DNA from: Gammaproteobacteria bacterium
Lineage (GTDB): Bacteria > Pseudomonadota > Gammaproteobacteria > Pseudomonadales > UBA3067
Assembly: GCA_002402085.1 (NCBI GenBank)
Contig: NVVB01000090.1
Coordinates: 2,676 to 7,775, forward strand
Length of the DNA stretch: 5,100 nucleotides
Direction of reading: 5' to 3'
Position numbers and translations under genes: made by a program. The notes beneath the pieces are model-generated. The model was not told where the DNA came from. It worked only from the letters and a program-made list of their open reading frames with translations, and did no database searches. This document shows, in pieces, positions 1 to 5,100 of this stretch (within the stretch, counting starts at the first letter, position 1; each line of letters begins with the position of its first letter).

Positions 1-96
1 TTGTATGAGCGTGCCGGGTTAAATAATCACAGCGCTGCGTTTGCTAGCTCAAACTTTGAGTCCGATAGCTTTTGGGCCAGCAACACTGCGCATTAA
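1..96 (+). CDS. 3' end of an unidentified gene (partial)
   Basis: Frame 1 is open from the first base to a TAA at 94-96 and gives 31 residues ending in FWASNTAH. The other two forward frames hit stops within the first 21 bases, so this is the only forward frame that could be the tail of a gene entering from the left. The peptide is polar, rich in Ser, Asn and Ala, and has no recognisable motif, which would suit a disordered C-terminus. A chance open stretch of this length is quite possible. The next gene on the same strand starts 90 bases later, so the two could share a transcript. No function can be given. Confidence 0.4.
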   Translation: MYERAGLNNHSAAFASSNFESDSFWASNTAH

Positions 97-173
97 GCTA
101 GATTCATCCAGATCATATGTATCACGCGAAAATACGACCTTACTCAATCTAACCCAGTTTAATTCATTCTAAC

Positions 174-180
174 AAAGAGG
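174..180 (+). promoter_or_regulatory. Ribosome binding site for the 108-aa protein
   Basis: The purine-rich AAAGAGG sits six bases before the GTG at 187. It is a good Shine-Dalgarno match at normal spacing and is the main reason to accept this non-ATG start. Confidence 0.6.
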
Positions 181-186
181 TTTATT

Positions 187-513
187 GTGAGCGCATTATC
201 TATTCAAGCCGACCCTGAGGATAACTATCCGCCCATCACCAATCACAAGCCAATGTCTGGCAAAGCAGTACAAGCAATCTTTACCGATTCAGCGGGCCGA
301 AGTCAGCGCGCGAAAAACACACAGTACACAAACTCTTCTAATCAGCCGGTTTTTGTACAACTGGAAATACAGCTTGATGCCTTTCAACGCCTTATTAATG
401 ATCACCAGCTTGTCGCTGAAGACCTTCATTGCTTGAACAATCAGTCCCAACGTATTTTAAAAAGTGCGTTGCTGCGCAGTTTACTAGGCTCGAATCAAAT
501 CCTGGGCGCCTAA
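187..513 (+). CDS. Small hypothetical protein, 108 aa, probably cytoplasmic
   Basis: I do not recognise this protein well enough to name it. It begins at a GTG preceded by AAAGAGG at good spacing and ends at TAA 511-513. There is no signal peptide or membrane segment. Residues 1-53 are polar, rich in Asn, Gln, Ser and Pro, and look disordered. Residues 54-101 look ordered: a short hydrophobic stretch (PVFVQLEIQL) is followed by predicted helices containing the run AEDLHCLNNQSQ and a Leu-rich helix ILKSALLRSLL. The only Cys is residue 82. The DLHCL-type helix pair reminds me of short conserved hypothetical proteins of Gammaproteobacteria, but this is a recollection, not a match. No obvious terminator follows. 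The good RBS and protein-like C-terminal half make it likely to be a real gene; its role is unknown. Confidence 0.65.
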   Translation: MSALSIQADPEDNYPPITNHKPMSGKAVQAIFTDSAGRSQRAKNTQYTNSSNQPVFVQLEIQLDAFQRLINDHQLVAEDLHCLNNQSQRILKSALLRSLLGSNQILGA

Positions 514-624
514 CGGCAATAAAACGGTGGTGAACCTTCTATCGATTTCAATTGATAAGCTGGTGGCGCAGGCGAAAGTTTTGAACCTACTCTTTATTGC
601 AAAACAGTCTATCTACGTTCAAAC

Positions 625-642
625 ACTATCACTATCACTATC
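625..642 (+). repeat. Hexamer tandem repeat (ACTATC)x3
   Basis: Three exact copies of ACTATC stand head to tail, with a partial copy (a single A) continuing at 643. It lies in non-coding DNA between the 108-aa gene and ompW, about 340 bases before the ompW start. It is too short and too far from a likely promoter to claim phase variation. Confidence 0.7.
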
Positions 643-676
643 AATGCATCCATCATCATACCGAGAGTTGGACGAC

Positions 677-698
677 GTTAATCATTGCCTTGATTAAC
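677..698. promoter_or_regulatory. Perfect 8-6-8 palindrome, possible operator
   Basis: GTTAATCA (677-684) and TGATTAAC (691-698) are exact reverse complements separated by TTGCCT. The 22-bp dyad fits the size of a site for a dimeric helix-turn-helix regulator. No T-tract follows on either strand, so it is not a rho-independent terminator. It lies about 290 bases before ompW, which is far for a simple operator. The symmetry is seen directly; the regulatory role is inferred. Confidence 0.35.
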
Positions 699-974
699 CA
701 ATTTAGGCTCGGCCTTCTTCTACGTCTTATTCGTTGCCTCTTCATAATTTAAAGTCATAACCAGCAGCTTACAGAAAAGGCTCCAACCCACTTAGATTAA
801 CTCGGTCACTCCGCATTCCCTCTCATGCGTTTTCAATCCTAACAAGGATTCCATTTTTCAGCGGGCATTAAAAGCTTAAGCTAACCTTTATCCAGACCCC
901 CTGTATTTATCCAAGCATATTCACGTGCGCTTAGTCATGTTGACAAGACTCGCGCCTATAAGCTTTTGCATTCT

Positions 975-978
975 GGAG
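975..978 (+). promoter_or_regulatory. Ribosome binding site that fixes the ompW start
   Basis: GGAG lies six bases before the ATG at 985. The upstream candidate starts (GTG 925, ATG 937) have no comparable purine-rich site. Starting at 985 also gives a normal signal peptide. Confidence 0.65.
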
Positions 979-984
979 TGCGTC

Positions 985-1701
985 ATGCCATCGACTACCA
1001 ACCGAAACCTACTCGCCATCGTTTTAAGTTCATCCTTATTACCATTCACCTTAGGTAACGCCGTCGCTTATGAGAAAGGCGATATAATAATTCGCGCAGG
1101 CGCTGCGACCGTGAGCCCCAGGGACGATAGCGATCCTATTAATGTCGCCGGCATTACAACCCTTAAAGGCGCAGGTGTTAATTCCAATACCCAATTAGGC
1201 CTCACCATAAGTTATATGGCGACGCCAAAAATAGCACTGGAGCTATTGCTCGCCACCCCATTCACTCATGACGTGTCCGTAAAAGACACCGATATCATGG
1301 CCGGCAAGGCCACTCAACTGCCGCCCACAATCACTGTGATGTACCACTTCGCCAACCCAAGCGCCAAGTTCCAACCTTATTTAGGGGCAGGCATCAATTA
1401 CACCGTATTTATTGATGAAGACGTCGACAGCGATTTAAACCGCGCCCTCGAAGGAATTATAAACCCGGCACTGGGGACTTCACTCACCATGGACGCCAAA
1501 CTCGAGCTTGAAAGTTCAATAGGTTTAGCGCTGCACGCAGGTTTTGATTATCAAATCACGGATAAATGGATGGTCAACGCGGGCTTGTGGATGATTGATA
1601 TCGATACTGAAGCCACGATTAAAACACAGGCCGCAAACGTTAGTTTTGATGTTGAGATCGATCCCTTTGTATACATGATAGGTCTCGCCCACAAATTCTG
1701 A
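985..1701 (+). CDS. ompW: OmpW family outer-membrane beta-barrel protein
   Basis: This is a member of the OmpW family: eight-stranded outer-membrane barrels with a narrow hydrophobic channel, implicated in uptake of small hydrophobic compounds and serving as colicin S4 receptor in E. coli. The predicted precursor is 238 aa, a little longer than the E. coli protein (about 212). Residues 1-28 form a Sec signal peptide ending in AVA, with cleavage before YEKGD. Family hallmarks are visible in order: the early strand with IIRAGAATVSP, NTQLGLTISYMAT (68-80), LPPTITVMYHF (112-122), PYLGAGINYT (131-140), DKWMVNAGLWMIDIDT (193-208), and a C-terminal Phe as expected for recognition by the BAM complex. 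A longer reading from GTG 925 would add 20 residues before the signal peptide; the GGAG at 975 and signal-peptide geometry favour ATG 985. Residues about 143-170 form an acidic extracellular loop. The gene stands alone between long intergenic gaps. The family call is firm; the substrate is unknown. Confidence 0.93.
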   Translation: MPSTTNRNLLAIVLSSSLLPFTLGNAVAYEKGDIIIRAGAATVSPRDDSDPINVAGITTLKGAGVNSNTQLGLTISYMATPKIALELLLATPFTHDVSVKDTDIMAGKATQLPPTITVMYHFANPSAKFQPYLGAGINYTVFIDEDVDSDLNRALEGIINPALGTSLTMDAKLELESSIGLALHAGFDYQITDKWMVNAGLWMIDIDTEATIKTQAANVSFDVEIDPFVYMIGLAHKF

Positions 1702-1733
1702 ACGGGATTACCCCAGCCCATCCATTAATAAGC

Positions 1734-1773
1734 GCTCACTTGGCTCGTCCTTATTAGGGCAAACTAAGTGAGC
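1734..1773 (+). terminator. Strong 40-nt hairpin after ompW, possible non-canonical terminator
   Basis: Beginning 32 bases after the ompW stop, GCTCACTTGG (1734-1743) pairs with CTAAGTGAGC (1764-1773) over ten pairs, one of them G-U. After a 3x3 internal loop, a second stem of five pairs (1747-1751 with 1756-1760, one G-U) closes on the loop TATT. No T-tract follows, only AATAAAG, so it is not a textbook rho-independent terminator. It may end transcription with Rho, protect the ompW mRNA 3' end, or act as another structured element. The structure is seen; the role is inferred. Confidence 0.45.
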
Positions 1774-1944
1774 AATAAAGCCCTAGGTAGAAACTCAACC
1801 GGCCTCTTTCACCTAAAAAATCGACACCCTGACGTAAGAACACAAGAAACATCGGTCTCTTGCGGCCATTTTTACGTCATGCTAATTAATCCATCCTCCA
1901 ACCGGAACACTCTCACCCCAAACAGCGCCGCCATACGTGTAGCC

Positions 1945-1966
1945 GCAAACAAAAGCGCTTGTTTGC
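1945..1966. promoter_or_regulatory. Second perfect 8-6-8 palindrome, possible operator or hairpin
   Basis: GCAAACAA (1945-1952) and TTGTTTGC (1959-1966) are exact reverse complements around AAGCGC. No T-tract follows, so it is not a standard terminator. It lies about 150 bases before the 435-aa gene and has the same geometry, though not the same sequence, as the dyad at 677-698. It could bind a dimeric regulator or fold in RNA; neither is shown. Confidence 0.35.
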
Positions 1967-2091
1967 ACGATAACTGTGCCTCATTCAGCAGAACACTTCT
2001 CGATACAAAGCACATTTCCCTAGCCCAGTTAATCGAGTACGCCAGGAAGCTAGCCTTTCCAGGAAAGACTACGGTATCCTTAGCGATTCCA

Positions 2092-2097
2092 TATAAT
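2092..2097 (+). promoter_or_regulatory. Candidate -10 box for the 435-aa gene
   Basis: This is a perfect TATAAT 21 bases before the ATG at 2119. No good -35 hexamer lies 16-18 bases upstream, and the leader would be only about 15 bases. An activator-dependent promoter is possible, and so is a chance match in an A+T-rich run. Confidence 0.3.
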
Positions 2098-2118
2098 AAT
2101 TCCTACTGAGATTGAGCC

Positions 2119-3426
2119 ATGAACCAGTCCGTACCACGATTATTCGCAGCTTTTATGTGTGCTCTCTGCATATCGGCGTCCAACATGGCGTCCGCAGACA
2201 ACACAGACCTTCACATTATCGATAAACAACGCGTCGTCGAAGTCCTTGGCTCGGCAATGAGTAATATTGTCGGAGAAAGTATCGAGGAATTCACTTTGTT
2301 CTCGGTCAAAGACGACGCGCTTGTGCCGGTGCCGTTTCAATTTAACGAATACGACATTGAAGGCTATGTGTATTTTAAGAGTTCCAAAATTGACGTCGAC
2401 GGCTTTATTTCGGTCCTAGACGATAATGACAAGCTTCTATTTATGCTCTCCGATGCCGGCCCGCAAAAAACGGCTCGCCATCGCTCCGACGGCGAAATTG
2501 TTGAAGAGATTACAGTTCAGCTATCCACCGGCGAAGAACGTTTCGTATACTTAGTCAAAGGTTCTCGCCTCGAACCAGACACTCAATATGTTCGGTACAG
2601 CACCGAATTAGGCCAAGTAGAAACAGACCAATACTCATTACGAGTAGACCCTGATAACGCCCTTAACTGGATCAAGTTCGACTGGGATAACTTCACGGGT
2701 AAAGACCAAGGCGATCCGCTTGATACCATGAAGATCCGCATCCATGCAGGTGTGGTCACACCGCTTACAAAGCTTTCCATAGGCAATCGCCAAATGGTTG
2801 CAGAACCCCTGGAAGAACGTCCGGGCCCTATTCGAGCCACGACTCAATATAAAATCACCGCGATCGTATTAGGCATTCCGTTCTTAACCATGAATCTTCA
2901 AATCCATCGCTCTGCCTATACCATCACTTATGACGTACGCGTTGAAATGCCTGAAACCCGACGACGTCTACTTCACAACCCCACTTTGAGCCTGTCCCTT
3001 GACGGCAATGCGCTTTACGGGGCGACTTACCGAACTGCTCTAGGACCTAAAGCACACGCCAAAGTAGACGGCAAAGTCTCCGCGTTTGAGGAGCAATTAG
3101 TCGAGAGAGGGCTCAACAATGAGCACAATTGGATTTGGTTAACTTCAGGAAAGAATTTCGATATCGTGGCCATTTTGGATGTCCCTAAAGACCAACATTT
3201 ACCCCTAGGATTTTTCCTAAAGGATGATCCTGAGGTCGTGGACAAACCTGAACGGTATGTCGGTCAGCTGCCCAACATTGGCTACTTGATTAAAGATTTA
3301 CCTAAAAAAGGCTTCTTCTTCATCAATATCAATTTGCATTTTTCTGACGGCATTGAGGGAATGGATCCCAACCAATACGTAGACCTAATGAATACAGGTG
3401 TACCTTACACAGTCTCTCAGCTGTAA
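2119..3426 (+). CDS. Secreted beta-rich protein of unknown function, 435 aa
   Basis: I cannot name this protein. Residues 1-26 are a Sec signal peptide (Arg7, hydrophobic core, MASA before Asp27). No lipobox Cys lies at the cleavage site, so it is probably soluble periplasmic or secreted, about 409 aa when mature, with no Cys in the mature part. The mature chain is a series of short alternating strands with few helices. Three stretches look family-like: VPVPFQFNEYD (69-79), LDDNDKLLFMLSDAG (100-114) and RPGPIRATTQY (234-244). I recall secreted bacterial proteins with PFQ-Asp/Glu, NDELVFMA-D-G and GPVR motifs in this order, which would fit a sugar-binding or beta-sandwich-like fold, but I cannot confirm a family. 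A Trp-rich stretch, NWIWLTSGKNFDIVAILDVP, lies at 337-356. ATG 2119 is supported by the signal peptide rather than by the weak ribosome binding site (TGAG only a few bases upstream). It may be a single-gene unit, with two hairpins behind it and a possible own promoter in front. Confidence 0.85.
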   Translation: MNQSVPRLFAAFMCALCISASNMASADNTDLHIIDKQRVVEVLGSAMSNIVGESIEEFTLFSVKDDALVPVPFQFNEYDIEGYVYFKSSKIDVDGFISVLDDNDKLLFMLSDAGPQKTARHRSDGEIVEEITVQLSTGEERFVYLVKGSRLEPDTQYVRYSTELGQVETDQYSLRVDPDNALNWIKFDWDNFTGKDQGDPLDTMKIRIHAGVVTPLTKLSIGNRQMVAEPLEERPGPIRATTQYKITAIVLGIPFLTMNLQIHRSAYTITYDVRVEMPETRRRLLHNPTLSLSLDGNALYGATYRTALGPKAHAKVDGKVSAFEEQLVERGLNNEHNWIWLTSGKNFDIVAILDVPKDQHLPLGFFLKDDPEVVDKPERYVGQLPNIGYLIKDLPKKGFFFININLHFSDGIEGMDPNQYVDLMNTGVPYTVSQL

Positions 3427-3439
3427 ATACTGAATCGGT

Positions 3440-3473
3440 GCTCAAGGCTTAACGAACGTACTAAGACTTGAGC
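3440..3473 (+). repeat. Imperfect hairpin just after the 435-aa gene
   Basis: GCTCAAG (3440-3446) pairs with CTTGAGC (3467-3473). After a single G/A mismatch, CTTA (3448-3451) pairs with TAAG (3462-3465) around a ten-base loop. It starts 13 bases after the stop codon and has no T-tract. Its outer arms (GCTCA...TGAGC) and the ACTAAG in the right half resemble the hairpin behind ompW. It may assist termination or stabilise the mRNA end ahead of the main terminator. Confidence 0.45.
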
Positions 3474-3532
3474 GCTTACCCGTATAGCAAACAGAAGACT
3501 AAGTGCACGCAAGCAGAAACTTTTGCTCTCGC

Positions 3533-3578
3533 GTCACCCATAAAAAAACCGGTATTAGCCGGTTTTTTTATGGGTGAC
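3533..3578. terminator. Bidirectional rho-independent terminator, perfect 20-bp stem
   Basis: Two exactly complementary 20-base arms (3533-3552 and 3559-3578) flank the loop TATTAG. Each arm combines an outer GTCACCCAT, a run of seven A (or T) and an inner CCGG. Read in either direction, an AACCGG/CCGGTT stem runs directly into a seven-T tract, so it can stop transcripts from both sides. It lies between the ends of two convergent genes (stops at 3426 and 3641), as such a terminator should. The outer nine pairs beyond the T-tract make the dyad unusually long. Confidence 0.93.
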
Positions 3579-3640
3579 TGTAATGTCAGGTTTTATAGGG
3601 CGCATTCAATTTCAGCGCTTACTATTCAATCACTGGACTG

Positions 3641-4210
3641 CTATTCAGTTTCCCCGTCAAATATTCGCGCGTCAGATAGGTCAAATATACATTCCGGAGA
3701 CTCTTTACCCTGGTTATCAACCAATATACTCAGTTGATCCCCTTCCCGCGTAATTAAATACTGGCCTTTCTTTTTATTGACCACCAAAGACACTGCCGCT
3801 TCATCCACAATTCGATATTGAAACAAAATATCTTTAAACGTCAATTTTGGATGATCCAAATAAAACTCTTCGCCATACGCATTACTCTGCTCATCCGCAT
3901 ATAGCGCCACGTAGCTACTATCAGTCCCTAAAAACAAATCGGCCCGGCAAGACTGATCATCAGTAATGGCAATTAATTCAATACGACCCACTCCGGCCTT
4001 AAAGTTACCGACAAGATCTTCCAGCATGGCTACAAATTCATTATGTACGGCGCCCGCTTTGCGAGGAATTTTATTGCGCACGCCACTGGCGGTAACCTTG
4101 TCGACTTCTTTTGCAACAAAACCCCGAGGCGCGGCACTCACCTGCGAACTCAAAACCAATGTTGAAAACAGCACCGCAAGCCCTGCGACTAAAACTCGAT
4201 TATTTTTCAT
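3641..4210 (-). CDS. Small secreted protein of unknown function, 189 aa
   Basis: I do not recognise this protein. Residues 1-26 form a clear Sec signal peptide (Lys2, Arg5, hydrophobic core, VSA before APRG), so it is probably periplasmic or secreted, about 163 aa when mature. Residues 28-75 are basic to mixed and probably helical (VHNEFVAMLEDLVGNF). Residues 76-178 look like alternating strands (IELIAI, SYVALYA, QYLITR, LSILVD). Two cysteines, C88 and C174, could form a disulfide between the first strand region and the C-terminal end. The C-terminus is acidic. ATG 4210 is supported by the signal peptide; GGGA before it is a modest ribosome binding site. It lies 21 bases downstream of the hydrolase-like gene on the same strand, so the two are probably co-transcribed and may act together in the envelope. 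The terminator at 3533-3578 ends the unit. Confidence 0.82.
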   Translation of the reverse strand: MKNNRVLVAGLAVLFSTLVLSSQVSAAPRGFVAKEVDKVTASGVRNKIPRKAGAVHNEFVAMLEDLVGNFKAGVGRIELIAITDDQSCRADLFLGTDSSYVALYADEQSNAYGEEFYLDHPKLTFKDILFQYRIVDEAAVSLVVNKKKGQYLITREGDQLSILVDNQGKESPECIFDLSDARIFDGETE

Positions 4211-4231
4211 GATTATCCCAGGTCCATAAAA

Positions 4232-5100
4232 TTAACGGATATAGCGCACTAATAAATTAGGTAAAATAGCTGAAACGTCCTCAAGTAACTCAAGGTGCGC
4301 ATCCTCGTTACCCCCGTAATAAACGCGTTTCTGATCGGTCTTTGTGCCTGCACTGGCAATGGAGAATTTACCGGTTGAAGAGCGTGATGCTACAGCTCGC
4401 CCCGCGACATCTTCAACTTCGATAATTCGCGCAACATCCCCTAAACCAGTACTTTCTTTTTGCCAGCGGTTATAGAAATTTTTCACATTAGACGTAATAA
4501 CGCGCTTTGATGATTCAGCCAAGCAATTCAAATAGGCTTTATTGGACAATGTCCCCCCATCAGGCGCGATACATCCATCACCTTTTACTTGATAAACAAT
4601 ATTGGCTCGAAGGTTGCCTTGCCCTAACGGATCAAGAGCCACAAGATAATCAATTCGGCGGCCTAGCTTCTTAGCCACCTGAGTCGCAGCAGAAATAGCA
4701 GCCCCACCGCCTTGACCATGACCAATTAAAATGACATTACTTTTCTTAGGGATTTTTTTAAATTCAGTTTCTATTTGCGCTAAAAACAACTTAGTGCCGG
4801 CTTTCGCGCGACCTTTCTTCGACGGGTACAAGCCGTCCCATCGACCTTGTATATAGACCGCACCGTAAGATTCGACCCAATCTTTAAGTTCTAAGTATTG
4901 CTCAATGGATTCATCGTCCCCCGAGATAACAAACACATACGCAGGCGTGGTATCAATGGGGATTGGTTTTTGCTTTACTTTTTTTGGTTTGGGGGCCGGT
5001 ATCACCGCAATCGGTTTCACTTGCGGCTGGACTCGTCGAGGCGTTTGAGTTTTTGGTTTCGGCTTCAGTGCGACAGAACGCTTAACAGGCGCGCTAATTG
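4232..5100 (-). CDS. Alpha/beta-hydrolase-like protein with Pro/Lys-rich N-terminal linker (5' end missing)
   Basis: The frame ends at TAA 4232-4234 and stays open to the window edge, so the N-terminus is outside. A GTG at 5018-5020 is possible as an internal start, but the Pro/Lys-rich composition continues upstream of it, so it is probably not the start. Numbering from that GTG for reference, residues up to about 22 form a basic Pro/Lys/Arg linker (KPKPK, PAPKPKKVKQKP). An alpha/beta-hydrolase-like domain of about 240 residues follows: strand YVFVISG (27-33), NVILIGHGQGGGAA (95-108) as the nucleophile-elbow region, YLVALDPLG (125-133) with a candidate acid Asp130, NVKNFYNRWQ farther on, and a candidate His242 in DAHLELL. 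This order matches lipase/esterase-like folds. The elbow carries Gly102 where the catalytic Ser should be. Cys150 and Cys166 could form a disulfide. A signal peptide or membrane anchor followed by a periplasm-spanning linker is plausible but lies outside the window. It is the upstream partner of the 189-aa gene. Confidence 0.85.
   Translation of the reverse strand, partial: ISAPVKRSVALKPKPKTQTPRRVQPQVKPIAVIPAPKPKKVKQKPIPIDTTPAYVFVISGDDESIEQYLELKDWVESYGAVYIQGRWDGLYPSKKGRAKAGTKLFLAQIETEFKKIPKKSNVILIGHGQGGGAAISAATQVAKKLGRRIDYLVALDPLGQGNLRANIVYQVKGDGCIAPDGGTLSNKAYLNCLAESSKRVITSNVKNFYNRWQKESTGLGDVARIIEVEDVAGRAVASRSSTGKFSIASAGTKTDQKRVYYGGNEDAHLELLEDVSAILPNLLVRYIR

Larger units (their letters stand above)
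514..974. other. Long intergenic region upstream of ompW
   Basis: No convincing gene lies in these roughly 460 bases. They hold a hexamer repeat (625-642), a perfect 8-6-8 palindrome (677-698) and a 10-bp palindrome AGCTTAAGCT (873-882). No rho-independent terminator follows the 108-aa gene, since there is no stem with a T-tract. A consensus-like TTGACA at 940-945 is followed by TATAAG at 957-962, but only 11 bases separate them, too few for a sigma-70 promoter. The ompW promoter and any control sites are expected here but cannot be pinned down by eye. Confidence 0.6.
1774..2118. other. Intergenic region between ompW and the 435-aa gene
   Basis: I read these roughly 345 bases as non-coding. 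A 113-codon open frame (GTG 1768 to TGA 2107-2109) covers most of it, but it starts inside the hairpin, has no ribosome binding site, lacks recognisable motifs, and uses AGA, AGG and CTA codons more than the neighbouring genes. The region contains a perfect 8-6-8 palindrome (1945-1966) and a TATAAT at 2092-2097 close to the next gene. It is the natural place for the promoter and control of that gene. Confidence 0.55.

Noticed and set aside
625..642. Hexamer repeat as a phase-variation switch
   Set aside because: It has only three copies, lies in non-coding DNA, and is more than 300 bases from the next start with no promoter elements around it.
873..882. AGCTTAAGCT palindrome as an operator
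   Set aside because: A ten-base palindrome made of common A/T-rich steps is expected by chance in a window of this size, and nothing else supports it.
940..962. TTGACA ... TATAAG as an ompW promoter
   Set aside because: Only 11 bases separate the two hexamers, against the usual 16-18, so they cannot act together as a sigma-70 promoter.
1768..2109. 113-codon plus-strand open frame between ompW and the 435-aa gene
   Set aside because: It starts with GTG inside a hairpin, has no ribosome binding site, shows no motif, and uses AGA/AGG/CTA codons more than its neighbours. Its TGA lies just before the next gene, so coupling is conceivable, but the evidence is too weak to call it a gene.
2140..3245. 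Four minus-strand open frames of 66-85 codons
   Set aside because: All lie within the 435-aa coding sequence and overlap one another in part; they are shadows of its codon pattern.
3468..3737. 89-codon plus-strand open frame
   Set aside because: It runs through the bidirectional terminator and into the antisense of the 189-aa gene, and has no start signals.
3966..4229. 87-codon plus-strand open frame
   Set aside because: It lies antisense to the 189-aa gene, which has a clear signal peptide and operon context.

Overview
The window looks like an ordinary chromosomal stretch of a free-living, probably marine, Gammaproteobacterium. The evidence is a recognisable OmpW-type outer-membrane protein, Gram-negative Sec signal peptides on three of the proteins, and a base composition of mid-40s % G+C judged by eye. 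The genus cannot be fixed from the sequence. No tRNA, rRNA, CRISPR array, transposase, phage gene or toxin/defence system is visible.

Layout. Positions 1-96 hold the last 31 codons of an unidentified gene that runs in from the left. A small 108-residue protein of unknown function follows (187-513, GTG start with a good ribosome binding site). A gap of about 470 bases then contains a short hexamer repeat and a perfect 8-6-8 palindrome, and leads to ompW. The ompW start is best placed at 985, not at the longer GTG at 925. ompW is followed by a strong 40-nt hairpin and about 345 bases that I read as non-coding. Next is a 435-residue secreted, beta-rich protein of unknown function (2119-3426). 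A second imperfect hairpin and a perfect 46-nt bidirectional terminator (3533-3578) close this rightward half.

The right-hand part runs on the minus strand, convergent with the first half. It holds two genes 21 bases apart, probably one operon. The upstream gene (4232 to beyond 5100, 5' end outside the window) encodes a Pro/Lys-rich linker followed by an alpha/beta-hydrolase-like domain. The downstream gene (3641-4210) encodes a small secreted protein with two cysteines.

How they work together. Most identifiable products are predicted to act in the envelope: OmpW in the outer membrane, and the 435-aa and 189-aa proteins in the periplasm or outside. The hydrolase-like protein is probably periplasmic too, but its N-terminus is not visible. 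The sequence shows no direct functional link between the two convergent halves. The most notable point is that the hydrolase-like protein has Gly where the nucleophile elbow normally has Ser (GHGQG instead of GHSxG). It may therefore be a non-catalytic relative. I see no clear new multi-gene system.
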